Assembly: GCA_041691315.1 (NCBI GenBank) | Contig: JBEPUW010000022.1 | Coordinates: 1-64,000, forward strand | DNA: 64,000 bases | Direction: 5' to 3' | DNA from: Poindextera sp041691315 | GTDB taxonomy: Bacteria; Pseudomonadota; Alphaproteobacteria; Caulobacterales; Caulobacteraceae | Part shown: positions 44,436-52,855 of the stretch, piece by piece | Numbering within the stretch: position 1 is the first letter of the stretch | Layout of the letters: each line of letters opens with the position of its first letter | The notes under the pieces: model-generated | What the model was told of the DNA's origin: nothing | The model's database searches: none | Seen by the model: the letters and a program-made list of their open reading frames with translations, nothing else | Translations under genes and position numbers: made by a program

Positions 44436-45091
44436 GCGAGGACCCTCGCCTGCACCCCCATCGCGACAAGATCAAAGCCGCAATCATGGACGATCTGGTG
44501 AGGAGTCTGATCGAAATCGAGGCGCGTTTCGACCAAGAGGTTTCACCGGGAGCTGACCAAGTCAATCGAGGCGCGGCAGAGCGGCGAGCCGCCGGGCTCT
44601 CACTGGGGGTGGTCATCGAGGCTCTACGATTGATGGACGTGCCATCACGGCCGATCGAGCGCCTTTTCGAGGCGCTCATGCAGATCGAGGAGAGCGGCAA
44701 GCGCGCCGCCATGTTCGATAAAGCTCGCGCGGCCCATCGGCCCCACGATTCGACCTCGTTGCTGATCCTGAAGGGCACAGTCGTGGCGATCGCTGAGAGT
44801 CTGAGGGAGGCCGAACCCGCTCTCACAATCGCCGCCGCGGACAAGTGGGCGGCCGCGGTGCTCAAATCGACAGGGCGTACGGCGTTGACCAAGGTCAGCG
44901 CGCGGACGGTTCGCAATTGGCGTTCAACGTTTTCGGGCCAGTACGGAGAGCCAGGACCGGCCGCCGACGCATACCGAGGGGTGATCACCTACCTGCGGAA
45001 CAGCCCGACGGGAGGGACAATCACTCGGGACATCTTGCGTGAGGCGCTCATACTCAAAGCTCTCGCTCTGCCAGAGAACCCCCTCTTTTGA
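44432..45091 (+). CDS. Hypothetical protein coupled to the integrase
   Basis: 219 residues from TTG overlapping the int stop (TTGA). All-helical, with a C-terminal segment KVSARTVRNWRSTFSGQYG that looks helix-turn-helix-like. No signal or membrane helix. Maybe an accessory of integration or excision or a regulator; not recognised. Confidence 0.65.
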   Translation: MSEDPRLHPHRDKIKAAIMDDLVRSLIEIEARFDQEVSPGADQVNRGAAERRAAGLSLGVVIEALRLMDVPSRPIERLFEALMQIEESGKRAAMFDKARAAHRPHDSTSLLILKGTVVAIAESLREAEPALTIAAADKWAAAVLKSTGRTALTKVSARTVRNWRSTFSGQYGEPGPAADAYRGVITYLRNSPTGGTITRDILREALILKALALPENPLF

Positions 45092-45163
45092 CGGCAATCG
45101 CTCAAGGTCATCTTCCTGGTCGTTGCAGTCCGCTTCATGCGGACCACCGAACAGGAATGAGCG

Positions 45164-45364
45164 ATGCCCTCCCAAACACCTGAACCAGGCAGACTTCTCC
45201 CCCCGCCCATCGTCGCCGACCGAACCAGCCTCAGCCGCACCACCCTTTGGAGACTGGTCCGCCGCGGCGAGTTCCCCAAACCCGTCCGGGTCAGCCCGGG
45301 CCGCGTGGCGTGGTCTGAATCTGCCATCAACGGTTGGATCGCCTCCAAGATGGAGGGGGCATAG
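45164..45364 (+). CDS. AlpA-family excisionase/transcription regulator
   Basis: 66 residues. MerR-like helix-turn-helix: VADRTSLSRTTLWRLVRRGEFPKPVRVSPGRVAWSESAINGWIASK, the AlpA signature. These small proteins regulate integrase genes and often act in excision of islands, which fits its place just after int. Confidence 0.9.
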   Translation: MPSQTPEPGRLLPPPIVADRTSLSRTTLWRLVRRGEFPKPVRVSPGRVAWSESAINGWIASKMEGA

Positions 45365-45382
45365 CACCGTGTGCCAAACGTC

Positions 45383-45417
45383 AGAGCCCGCCGTCACGGC
45401 GGGCGACGGCGGGCTCT
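45383..45417. repeat. Perfect 13-bp hairpin after the alpA gene
   Basis: AGAGCCCGCCGTC (45383-45395) pairs with GACGGCGGGCTCT (45405-45417) around a nine-base loop. TTCG follows, without a T-run. It may end the int-alpA unit. The rest of the 45365-45553 gap contains only a weak 27-codon ORF from ATG 45451, which I do not support. Confidence 0.55.
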
Positions 45418-45553
45418 TCGATGGTGTTCACCTCGGCAGACGAGAACATCATGAAGCTACCGCTCACCATTCGGAAAATCAATGCTACCCGCTTGGCCCC
45501 GGCCACAAGCGTCGCAGCAACACGGGCCCGTTGACGAGATGAGGGGGCGGCTA

Positions 45554-45796
45554 ATGACTGCCGCACCCGATGCGCCGCTGGCAAGCTTCCGCAAGAACGC
45601 GACCGAAGAGGTCCGCGTCACCCGCTCCGACTTTAAGGGCTTGGACCTGGTCGATGTCCGCGTCTACGGGGAGTTCGGCGGACCCGCCAAGGTAATGATG
45701 CCCACCAAGAAGGGCTTGAGCATCCAGCGCGAGCAGCTTCCCAAGCTTATCGCCGCGCTCCAGGAAGCCCACGCCGCGATCGGTCGTAACGCATGA
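45554..45796 (+). CDS. PC4/p15-like transcriptional coactivator family protein
   Basis: 80 residues from ATG 45554 with AGGGGGCGG just upstream. The core VRVTRSDFKGLDLVDVRVYGEFGG...MMPTKKGLSIQREQLPKLIAAL is the PC4 ssDNA-binding fold. Bacterial PC4-like proteins are often on mobile elements. Stop overlaps the next start (ATGA). Confidence 0.8.
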   Translation: MTAAPDAPLASFRKNATEEVRVTRSDFKGLDLVDVRVYGEFGGPAKVMMPTKKGLSIQREQLPKLIAALQEAHAAIGRNA

Positions 45797-45978
45797 ACAG
45801 CCTCCATCTCTACCGGCTCAAGCACGAGCTTGGCGGCATGGTCTATGACAGTGGTCGCCGATGGGTTGGCCCAGGTACGGCTATAGCCGATCGCGCCCGC
45901 CGGCTCTGCGACGTGCAGGTCGCCCCGGGTCCGGAGCGGATGGGCTGGAGCAACGTGCTGGAGGCGACCCATGGTTGA
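45793..45978 (+). CDS. Small hypothetical protein
   Basis: 61 residues, starting MNSLHLYRLKHELGGMVYDSG. The preceding stop overlaps it as ATGA and its own end overlaps the RepA gene start (45971), so it is part of one tight operon. Ordinary soluble composition, no motif known to me. Confidence 0.55.
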   Translation: MNSLHLYRLKHELGGMVYDSGRRWVGPGTAIADRARRLCDVQVAPGPERMGWSNVLEATHG

Positions 45979-47131
45979 CCTCACTCTGATCGAGAACGTC
46001 GAGACCTTCGGTCATCAGCCGAAGACAACCTCGTCCTGGTTCGCGGATTGTAACGTGGAGGCCGATGAGTGGCTGGCCGACCGTCTGATCCCCAAGCGCT
46101 CTTACGTCGGCATTTTCGGGCGCCGCGGCTCGGCCAAAAGCTTCCTGGCCCTGGACCTGGCCTGCAGGGCCGCCATGGGCATCCCGTTTCTCGGCGAGGA
46201 GTGCGAACGCGTCGGGACAGTCTATTGCTGCGGCGAGAAGAAGAGTCGATTCGGCAAGAGGATTGAGGCCTGGCGCCGGGCTCACGAGATCGAGGGCGAG
46301 CCGGTCGCCGTGCGCTTTCGGTGGGGCTGTCCGAACCTGCTTGACGATACGGAGGTGGACGACTTCATCGCCGAGCTCAACGCCCTGCGCCCTGAGTTCC
46401 GGGCGCGCGGTGTCCCGCTTGGCATGGTGATGCTCGACACGCTGGCCCGAGCGCTCCGCGGCGCCAACGTCAGCGATGCTGATGCGGCTGGGACCGCTAC
46501 TCGGGCGATCCAGCGCATCATCGACGAGGCCAGCCTGACGGTGGTCACCGTGGCGCACGTCGCGAAGGCCGAAGGGTCGATCACACAGAAGGGTGCCGGC
46601 GAGTGGGAGGACGCGGCTGACAGCCTCCTGCGGATTGAACGAAAGGACGGTGCGGACGTCCGAACGGTGTCGCTAGCGAAGCAGTCCGACGAGGCCGATG
46701 GGCTCGACTACGCCTTCGAGTTGAAGCTGGTCGAGGTGGGCACGAGCCCCAAAGGAAAGCCGGTCACGTCCTGCGTAATTCGGCAGGTCGATGTGCCAAA
46801 AAGCGGGACAAAAGGCCTTGGACGGCGCCTGAACGCTGCGGCCGAGACTGTGAGGTCCGCGCTCGGCCTTTTGGCCGATGCTGGACAACTTCAACCTGTC
46901 CCATTTTGTCCCGGTGTCCCGCCTGGAACTGTCGGCGCTCGTGTCGAGGCCCTTCGCTCAAAGTCCTACGCGCTCGGCTTGCAGGCCGCGTCTGAACCGC
47001 CGGCCTGCGCTCCGCAAACCGAGCAAAACAAATGGGTTGAGGCCCGAAAGAAGGCCTTTCAGCGCGCGCTCGACAAGCTTCATGAGGCGGGAATAGTCAG
47101 GCGTGAAGGCGAATTCGTATGGGCGCTCTGA
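45971..47131 (+). CDS. RepA-like AAA/RecA-fold ATPase
   Basis: 386 residues. P-loop GRRGSAKSFLAL (GxxGxxKS), Walker B-like VMLDTLARAL, and VTVAHVAKAEGS. RepA-type hexameric helicase ATPases of this family are found in phage and island replication modules. The C-terminal region (about 285-386) is variable and contains CPQTEQNKWVEARK. GGGACA repeats follow at once, so a replication role is plausible. Confidence 0.82.
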   Translation: MVDLTLIENVETFGHQPKTTSSWFADCNVEADEWLADRLIPKRSYVGIFGRRGSAKSFLALDLACRAAMGIPFLGEECERVGTVYCCGEKKSRFGKRIEAWRRAHEIEGEPVAVRFRWGCPNLLDDTEVDDFIAELNALRPEFRARGVPLGMVMLDTLARALRGANVSDADAAGTATRAIQRIIDEASLTVVTVAHVAKAEGSITQKGAGEWEDAADSLLRIERKDGADVRTVSLAKQSDEADGLDYAFELKLVEVGTSPKGKPVTSCVIRQVDVPKSGTKGLGRRLNAAAETVRSALGLLADAGQLQPVPFCPGVPPGTVGARVEALRSKSYALGLQAASEPPACAPQTEQNKWVEARKKAFQRALDKLHEAGIVRREGEFVWAL

Positions 47132-47461
47132 ATGATCAGGACAGGCGGGACAAGCCGGGACAATCTCTTTCTGTCCCCGCTCACCACGGCCTCGCCGAGG
47201 TCAGGGTCAGCGGGACAGGACGGGACACACCCCTTTAGGGGTGTCCAGTCTGTCCGGTTGTCCCCCAGACCGTTCCGACCAGAAGGCGTAAGGATCTAGG
47301 AGATTTACGAAGACTTTCGCGCAGACTCTACTCGGAATCGATCCGGTCCGAATCCGTCCAACCGCGCTATCCCCTGGCGAAAGGCCGCCTTTACTAACCC
47401 AAAGGATTTCGGAAATTGTGGTCCGGCAAGGGCGCAATGGAAGCGTGATCACGAGGCCAAT
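47132..47461. other. Non-coding region with GGGACA repeats (possible replication origin)
   Basis: GGGACA at 47147, 47157, 47212 and 47222 (in two 10-bp-spaced pairs) and TGTCC(C) at 47172, 47242, 47251 and 47259, with a perfect ACACCCC/GGGGTGT palindrome at 47226-47243. Together they look iteron-like. No gene in the gap. More GGGACA/TGTCCC words occur in the 3' part of the repA gene. Confidence 0.45.
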
Positions 47462-48064
47462 ATGGGCGGCTATTCCTCAGGACGGCGAAGGACCCGAAAC
47501 CGCGGAAGTATCGATGAGACAATCAAGCTCGACATCCGGGATGAGCGGCGCTTCGGCGTCGTTCGGAGCGGTCAACGGCGAAGCGCAAGGGTAGCCTGGA
47601 AGTCCGGACGCGTTGAGGCCGGCGCGGTCAAACTGACGACTGACCTTACGGACATGTCCCGGCCCTACGCGCTCATCGAATTCTCATTTGACGGCGATCG
47701 ACGATCCCAACGCATCGAATTAACGGCCGTGCCGTGCCGCTACGGCGGCTGCAGATTCTACTTCCTTTGCCCCGTTTTCGGTCACCGCTGCGAGGTCCTG
47801 CCCAGCGTGGACGGCTACTTCGCTTCACGTCAGGCCCACCGGCTGACATTCCGGTCGCAGACGTCCGGCACACTCGAACGGATGCGCGATCGGGCGGAAA
47901 AGCTGGAGCGGCGCCTCTATGGCCAGGGCCGACAGCCGAAGCCGAGAGGCAAGAACAGGGAGCGCTTGATGGCCGCCTGGGATGATGCCCACGCGGCTTG
48001 GTCGGACGCGGTGGAGGCCGAAGGACTGCGCAGGTTCGGTGATGCGATTCGGCCATGGCTTTGA
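47462..48064 (+). CDS. MGGYSSGR-type conserved hypothetical island protein
   Basis: 200 residues. Opens MGGYSSGRRRTRNRG, the wording of a family common on proteobacterial islands and prophages, and has CRYGGCRFYFLCP and a His/Cys pair in GHRC, a likely zinc site, then a helical C-terminus. Function unknown. Divergently placed from nothing; it follows the repeat region in the + direction. Confidence 0.75.
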   Translation: MGGYSSGRRRTRNRGSIDETIKLDIRDERRFGVVRSGQRRSARVAWKSGRVEAGAVKLTTDLTDMSRPYALIEFSFDGDRRSQRIELTAVPCRYGGCRFYFLCPVFGHRCEVLPSVDGYFASRQAHRLTFRSQTSGTLERMRDRAEKLERRLYGQGRQPKPRGKNRERLMAAWDDAHAAWSDAVEAEGLRRFGDAIRPWL

Positions 48065-48518
48065 GATCGACAATCTCGCGGGCGCCAGGCTGACGGACGC
48101 GCGCGGTCATCACCCTGACACTCGCCTTACGGGCGATCCGCTCAAGGCCGTCGCGGCGAGCCGCAGGTTGGCGCGGCAGTTGAGCTTCACGCGCTGACGG
48201 CCTAACCTCGCCTTCGGGATGACCCATTGGCCATCCTGGGGCGTGGAAACCCCAGCCATCGGCGGCTCGTGTGCAGCCGTCACCAGCACTCCTCGACCAT
48301 GCGGTCGGGGAGGCGTCAGTGTATGTCCAGGGCGAAAGCCTAAAGACTGGCGCGGTCTCGCCGATGGCAGGCTTTCCAACTCCCCGATCCCAGGTCGGTT
48401 GGAGAGCCATGTGCAAAGCTTATCGGATTGCGCTCATCGCGGTTGCGACAGTTTCGCTGAGCTTCAACCAACACCCGCGCGGGACATGCTCGCACCACGG
48501 AGGCGTGGCGAGCGCGCG
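48065..48518. other. 454-base gap without a supportable gene
   Basis: Several reading frames are open on both strands but none has a ribosome site or family pattern. It may hold a decayed gene. A secreted-protein gene starts at 48519. Confidence 0.5.
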
Positions 48519-49169
48519 ATGATGAAAGCCGCAGCGGTCTTGATTGTCGTGGTCGTGCTGAGTGGCGCCGTTGCAGAGTGCGGCCCGGAAGCCACCACAA
48601 GTGATAGTTCTACAGCCGCCGCGCCTTCCGCGGCGCAGGCCGCCACACCTTCCGCGGCGGCGGCCGCCACGGCAGCCCAGTTAAGCGTGTCTCTCGTTCA
48701 AGCCGAGCCGGCTCTTTCTCAGCCACAGCAGACAACCAGCGATCTGCTGTTCGCTGCGACCCTCCCGAAACAATCCGACGATCCCGACTACGTTTCGGCC
48801 GCGTCGGTCATCGTCAAACACGTCGCCGCGGCGATTCAGGCGAACCCAACAGGCGTACCGCGCGAGCTCTCAACTATCAGCTTCTTGTTCCTACGCCCCG
48901 ATTTTGACCGCCTCGGAAATCCGGGAGCGCATTCGTTTATGACGGCCACCTTTCCGATCGGCGACCTCAAAGCGGCCCGACTAGACAACTTAGGAGCCTA
49001 CGGAGTGCTCAATTTGTCCAGCGAGGTCCAGGTCGTGGGGCCTTGGCAAACTGCCATACGGAATTGGTGTTTGATGCATAATAGCGCGCCCGACTTCTGC
49101 GCTCAGGCTCGCGGAAGCCTAGCGCCGGAACTCCAGGACGCGTGGGACCATCCTACGGGCAGCACCTAG
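48519..49169 (+). CDS. Secreted hypothetical protein
   Basis: 216 residues from tandem ATGs at 48519 and 48522. Signal MMKAAAVLIVVVVLSGAVAEC, with an unusual AVAEC site, then a Ser/Ala/Thr-rich spacer and a beta/alpha domain with SVIVKHVAAAIQANPTGVPREL. Cys pair in NWCLMHNSAPDFC. No family seen. Lies between the MGGYSSGR gene and a metallo-hydrolase read oppositely. Confidence 0.5.
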   Translation: MMKAAAVLIVVVVLSGAVAECGPEATTSDSSTAAAPSAAQAATPSAAAAATAAQLSVSLVQAEPALSQPQQTTSDLLFAATLPKQSDDPDYVSAASVIVKHVAAAIQANPTGVPRELSTISFLFLRPDFDRLGNPGAHSFMTATFPIGDLKAARLDNLGAYGVLNLSSEVQVVGPWQTAIRNWCLMHNSAPDFCAQARGSLAPELQDAWDHPTGST

Positions 49170-49274
49170 TGGATTGACGCCGAGATATGAGTCCGCCGAA
49201 CGTCTGCTTGCCGGCGTGAAGTCAACGGCAAGGTTCGACCCTGAGCCCGGAGCGCGCAGCACAGCCGACAGTGA

Positions 49275-50009
49275 TCAGACGGCGGCCAAGCCCGAGTTTG
49301 CCTGCGCTTCGTAGTGCGCGGCCAAACCTCTGAGTGCGGCGGCTGTATCGCCTGAAAAAGCCGATCCGTGCATGATGGCCAACGTCTTGGCGTCGAGATC
49401 GGCGAGAGCGCGAAGCACAGGCCCCGTGTTCGGCCCAAGACACATGGAATGGAACATGTCTTCGGTGGCGATGGCCGGGCCGAGGACGTCGGACTCCACC
49501 AAGGCCGGACCGGTCCCGACGTGCGTGAGTAGATCACCGCAGAAGAGCGTCCGAGTGGTTTCCTCGAAGATAACGCCGGCCTCCCAGCCGTGCGGAACGT
49601 GCGGCGTGTCCCGCCAGACAACCCGCTTGCCGCCAAGGTCGATGGTCTCCCCATCGGCGAGCGCTCGTGGCGCGCGGTCGGCCAGGTCATTGAGCGAAAC
49701 CATGCAGGCGGTTTGGCCATGCGCGACCTCGGCCCGGGGCGCTGCGGCGAGCCACTGGTTCATGCTGCCGCACTCATCGGACTCGACGTGGCCAAAACTG
49801 ATCCAACGCAGCCGCTCAAGCGGCATCACCGCGGCGACAGCCTCCGACACCAGCGGGAACATTGCCCGACCGCCACAGTGGAACAGCATCGGCTCGTCGG
49901 CCACGATCAGGAACTGGTTGAACGTGAAGCCGGCGGGCGGCGCCACTTCGGCGATCAGGGTCGAGAATCGAAAGACGCCGTCAGCGATTTCTTGGGTCTG
50001 GGTCTGCAA
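49275..50009 (-). CDS. Metallo-beta-lactamase-fold protein (flavodiiron-like, without flavodoxin)
   Basis: 244 residues from TTG 50009 with AGGAGG just upstream; a longer start is possible but lacks a ribosome site. MBL fold resembling the diiron domain of oxygen reductases: HVESDECGS in place of H-x-E-x-D-H, then HVPHGWEAGV, CGDLLTHVG and IMHGSAFSG. The sixth ligand position is Glu instead of His. Oxygen, nitric oxide or hydrolytic activity cannot be told. First of the island's enzyme block. Confidence 0.78.
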   Translation of the reverse strand: MQTQTQEIADGVFRFSTLIAEVAPPAGFTFNQFLIVADEPMLFHCGGRAMFPLVSEAVAAVMPLERLRWISFGHVESDECGSMNQWLAAAPRAEVAHGQTACMVSLNDLADRAPRALADGETIDLGGKRVVWRDTPHVPHGWEAGVIFEETTRTLFCGDLLTHVGTGPALVESDVLGPAIATEDMFHSMCLGPNTGPVLRALADLDAKTLAIMHGSAFSGDTAAALRGLAAHYEAQANSGLAAV

Positions 50010-50154
50010 GAGACCTCCTGAACGACGAGCGCCAGATGATGATGGCCGCGCAGCAAGACTGGGACGGCCCCGCCGCCGCAATGTCAAAGGAAGTCGTGAT
50101 CCCGGCGGAGGACGGCGGCGCTCGGCGGAGCACGCCGGGGCGGGCTTGCGATCC

Positions 50155-50292
50155 AATGTCCGGTTTTCGGCGACAGACTACTGACCGCTTTCGACCCATT
50201 GCGGACCTTCAGGGTGACTCGCTCGGTGATGTCCGGCTCAAAACGGAAAGGGCCCGCTCTGCATGACCGAGTGCCTGAGTGACGCACCGCTC
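50155..50292 (+). repeat. 138-bp direct repeat, copy 1
   Basis: Aligned without gaps to 51975-52112, about 86% identical by eye. Its centre is TTTCGACCCATTGCGGACC, then GGGTGACTCGCTCGGTGATG. Copy 2 contains the 3' end of the P-loop kinase gene, so this copy looks like a dead duplicate of that gene end without the rest. It sits between the MBL and APH genes. Confidence 0.8.
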
Positions 50293-50321
50293 GATGGGCG
50301 GCTATCCTGCAACCCCGTCGG

Positions 50322-51335
50322 CTAGGGAAGGACAGCGAGCGCTTGAGCAAGATTGGCCTCGACGATCTCAATCATAATCGAGCGATTTGGGAAGTCACCG
50401 TCGAGGAGCCGCAGCGGTCCAGCCACAAGCGAAAGCCGCATAGCGAGGGCGTAGAACGCAAGCCGTTGCTCATCGAGGTCGCTACGGTGGAGGCTTTGGT
50501 AGTGGCGCCCAAAACGGAGTTTCAAGAACACATGCTCCCACTCTACGTCGAAATACATAAGCCCCTCAATATCGATCAGAACCGGCTGCCCGCGCTGATC
50601 AATCAACACGTGATCCGGCCCAAGTTCTCCATGAATAAGCCCGAAGACCGAGCGCGGAAGTATATCTGCAGCTAGCCTGCGAACCACGGTTTCCAGCCGT
50701 TCGTGAACATCTCCAATACGCCCGTCTCGCGCGGCGGCTTCTGCAAGGTCCGTCAGAGCGCGATCAAGGACAATCTGTTCGCAAGTGCGACCAACTGAGA
50801 TGCCTCCATTGTCCAGCAGCGCCACCTTCCCGAACGCCGGTCCCGTATGCCCATGCATTGCATCAAGCGCCTCAGCCAAGCCGGCTAGGGTCGCCGCTGC
50901 CGCCGGTGCATTGTCTTGGAGAAGCGTCTCAAGGCTCCCGCCGGACACATCCTCGATAACAGCGATAGAGGCCGGGAAATGCCGCATACTCCGGTCGGAC
51001 AAATAGATTTTAGGGGTGCGGATGCCGAGGCCATCCAAACGCCTATGCGCAGCCTCGAAAAGTTCGATCCCGGACGCAGATGAGAACGGGTCCGCGAGAT
51101 TTTCGGTGTCCTCAGGCTGCGCGACGGGCCAGTAGTTTTCGGCAGGGTCCCAAATATAGATAATCGCGGTTGAGCTGTCGCCGAGTACGGCGCGATACAC
51201 GCCCTTCTTGGTACCGCCCGTAATCCGAGTGACGCCAAGAAGGCGGCGCTGCTTCCCCATAGCTGCCCGCACAATCCCGGTTAGATCATCACGTTCAACG
51301 ATCCTTCGTTCCACGCCTTCACCCCTGAACGACAC
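50322..51335 (-). CDS. APH-fold phosphotransferase
   Basis: 337 residues, kinase with N-lobe GTKKGVYRAVL-like nucleotide loop and Brenner-like FGLIHGELGPDHVLI followed by VLIDIEGLMYFDVEWE. The Asp of the usual HGD is Glu here (HGE), an unusual catalytic-loop change; many relatives are intact. Substrate unknown. The gap to the next gene (51336-51538) holds the degenerate GACCC/GGAC motif but no gene. Confidence 0.75.
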   Translation of the reverse strand: MSFRGEGVERRIVERDDLTGIVRAAMGKQRRLLGVTRITGGTKKGVYRAVLGDSSTAIIYIWDPAENYWPVAQPEDTENLADPFSSASGIELFEAAHRRLDGLGIRTPKIYLSDRSMRHFPASIAVIEDVSGGSLETLLQDNAPAAAATLAGLAEALDAMHGHTGPAFGKVALLDNGGISVGRTCEQIVLDRALTDLAEAAARDGRIGDVHERLETVVRRLAADILPRSVFGLIHGELGPDHVLIDQRGQPVLIDIEGLMYFDVEWEHVFLKLRFGRHYQSLHRSDLDEQRLAFYALAMRLSLVAGPLRLLDGDFPNRSIMIEIVEANLAQALAVLP

Positions 51336-51538
51336 CTTTGGGGGTGTCGTCCGCCAACTGACCCAGTGTTATGAATGTCCGCAACCCACCCATCTGAGAC
51401 CTTCGGAACGTCCGGTTGCGGCCCGAGTCTCTTGGGTCGGCCTGAGGTCCGCTTGTCGGCCGGGGCCGACCTGCGATGACCGACCCTTAGCGGACATCGC
51501 TCTTGCTCTGGCTACCCGCCAGTATCCATGCTGCGCCT

Positions 51539-51913
51539 ATGGCGCGCCTGAAGGATATCGTGATCGATGCTGACCATCCCGCCGCCTTGGCGCGGTTCTG
51601 GGAAGCGGCCCTCGATGGCTACACGATCGCGCCTTACGACGATAACGAAATTGCGCGGCTGGCTGCCCTCGGTCTAACGCCCGAAACCGACACCTCAGTA
51701 ATGGTTGAAGGACCAGGTCCCCGGCTATGCTTCCATCTGAAGGGTGGGCCCCGGACAGAGCGGAACCGACTACACTTCGACATCGCCGCTGATAGACCGG
51801 CGGCAGAGGTCGTTCGCCTTGTCGCCTTAGGGGCCATTCGTTTGCGAGATGGCGACGGATACATCGTGCTACGCGATCCTGAGGGCAATCCATTCTGTGT
51901 AGTGGGCCCCTGA
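51539..51913 (+). CDS. VOC superfamily protein
   Basis: 124 residues from ATG 51539. One VOC module pair: MARLKDIVIDADHPAALARFWEAALDGY and NRLHFDIAAD...YIVLRDPEGNPFCVV. Such proteins include fosfomycin- and bleomycin-resistance enzymes and glyoxalases. Substrate unknown. Flanked on both sides by the island repeat motifs. Confidence 0.85.
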   Translation: MARLKDIVIDADHPAALARFWEAALDGYTIAPYDDNEIARLAALGLTPETDTSVMVEGPGPRLCFHLKGGPRTERNRLHFDIAADRPAAEVVRLVALGAIRLRDGDGYIVLRDPEGNPFCVVGP

Positions 51914-51974
51914 GCCACATCTCCTTTCCACCCATCTCGGACATCCGGGGGGCCTCTTGTGGGCCCCGGCCGGC

Positions 51975-52112
51975 AATGTCGGGTTTGCGGCAGGAAGCCA
52001 ATGGGCAGTTTCGACCCGTTGCGGACCTTCAGGGTGACTCGCCCGGTGATGTCCGGCTCAAAACGGAAAGGGCCTGCTCTGCATGAGCCAGTGCCTGAGT
52101 GACGCACTGCTC
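51975..52112 (+). repeat. 138-bp direct repeat, copy 2
   Basis: Partner of 50155-50292. From 52029 onward it contains the last 28 codons of the kinase gene on the minus strand. Confidence 0.8.
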
Positions 52113-52613
52113 TAACGGCTGTCGGGTGTCGATTACCAATTTCTGCGGAGCCGCCACGGTAGGCGGCTGCATTGGTTCGGCAGACCGTGCCTGGAACGGT
52201 AGTCCAGCGCGGTTAGCGAGCCGGTCATTCAGGATCGCTTCGTCTGGGCAGTAACATTCGATGGTGACCCATCCCGCGCGCCGATCAGCGGCCACCTTGC
52301 GTGAGCCCTCCGCTACCCAGTCACGGTAGACCGGGCCATCGAGCACCACAGAGCACTTCTGATCGAGGATCGAACCCGCGAGCGCCTGAACGATATCGTA
52401 GCTCGCGAAAATCAACTCGCCTTGGGCTCCCCGATCCAGCAAGGCTTGGGTGATCAAGTCCATTTCGAGGACCAAGGCAGGGAGCCGAACGGCGAGGGAC
52501 CGAGCGAGTGTGCTTTTCCCGCTGCCCGGCTTGCCACTCATCTGCACGACCAATAGGCGTTGCCGGTCAGTTCCGCCAATCAGCCTAGCCTCATTGTGAT
52601 CATGATTGCTCAT
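52029..52613 (-). CDS. P-loop kinase-like protein
   Basis: 194 residues from ATG 52613. P-loop MSGKPGSGKSTLARSL, a lid-like RLANRAGLPF region and a C-terminal VIDTRQPLEQCV. Looks like a small-molecule or shikimate/adenylate-kinase-type enzyme (AAA_33). Upstream alternative start would overlap a low-complexity region. Its 3' end lies in the duplicated segment. Confidence 0.78.
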   Translation of the reverse strand: MSNHDHNEARLIGGTDRQRLLVVQMSGKPGSGKSTLARSLAVRLPALVLEMDLITQALLDRGAQGELIFASYDIVQALAGSILDQKCSVVLDGPVYRDWVAEGSRKVAADRRAGWVTIECYCPDEAILNDRLANRAGLPFQARSAEPMQPPTVAAPQKLVIDTRQPLEQCVTQALAHAEQALSVLSRTSPGESP

Positions 52614-52813
52614 TGCGCTTTCCAGGTTGCGCCAAGCTACGAGAGGGTTTCGTCCGCTTCCCACGTTTGGCTGGCGTTCGAAAGGGCCGCTCGCTGGCAG
52701 CTAGGCCAATGCCCGCATGCCGCTTCAGCCGAAGGACCGCTTCCGACCCGTTGCAGACGTTGACGCCCCGCCTCGACTGCGTCGCGAGCCTTAGGTCTAA
52801 TGCCGCTCCGTAC

Positions 52814-52842
52814 CGACCCGACGACCCGACGACCCGACGACC
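52814..52842 (+). repeat. Tandem 8-bp repeat before an APH gene
   Basis: CGACCCGA repeated three and a half times, ending about 14 bases before the ATG of the next gene. Slippage here could change promoter or ribosome-site spacing. Confidence 0.6.
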
Positions 52843-52855
52843 ACATTGAGGTCCC

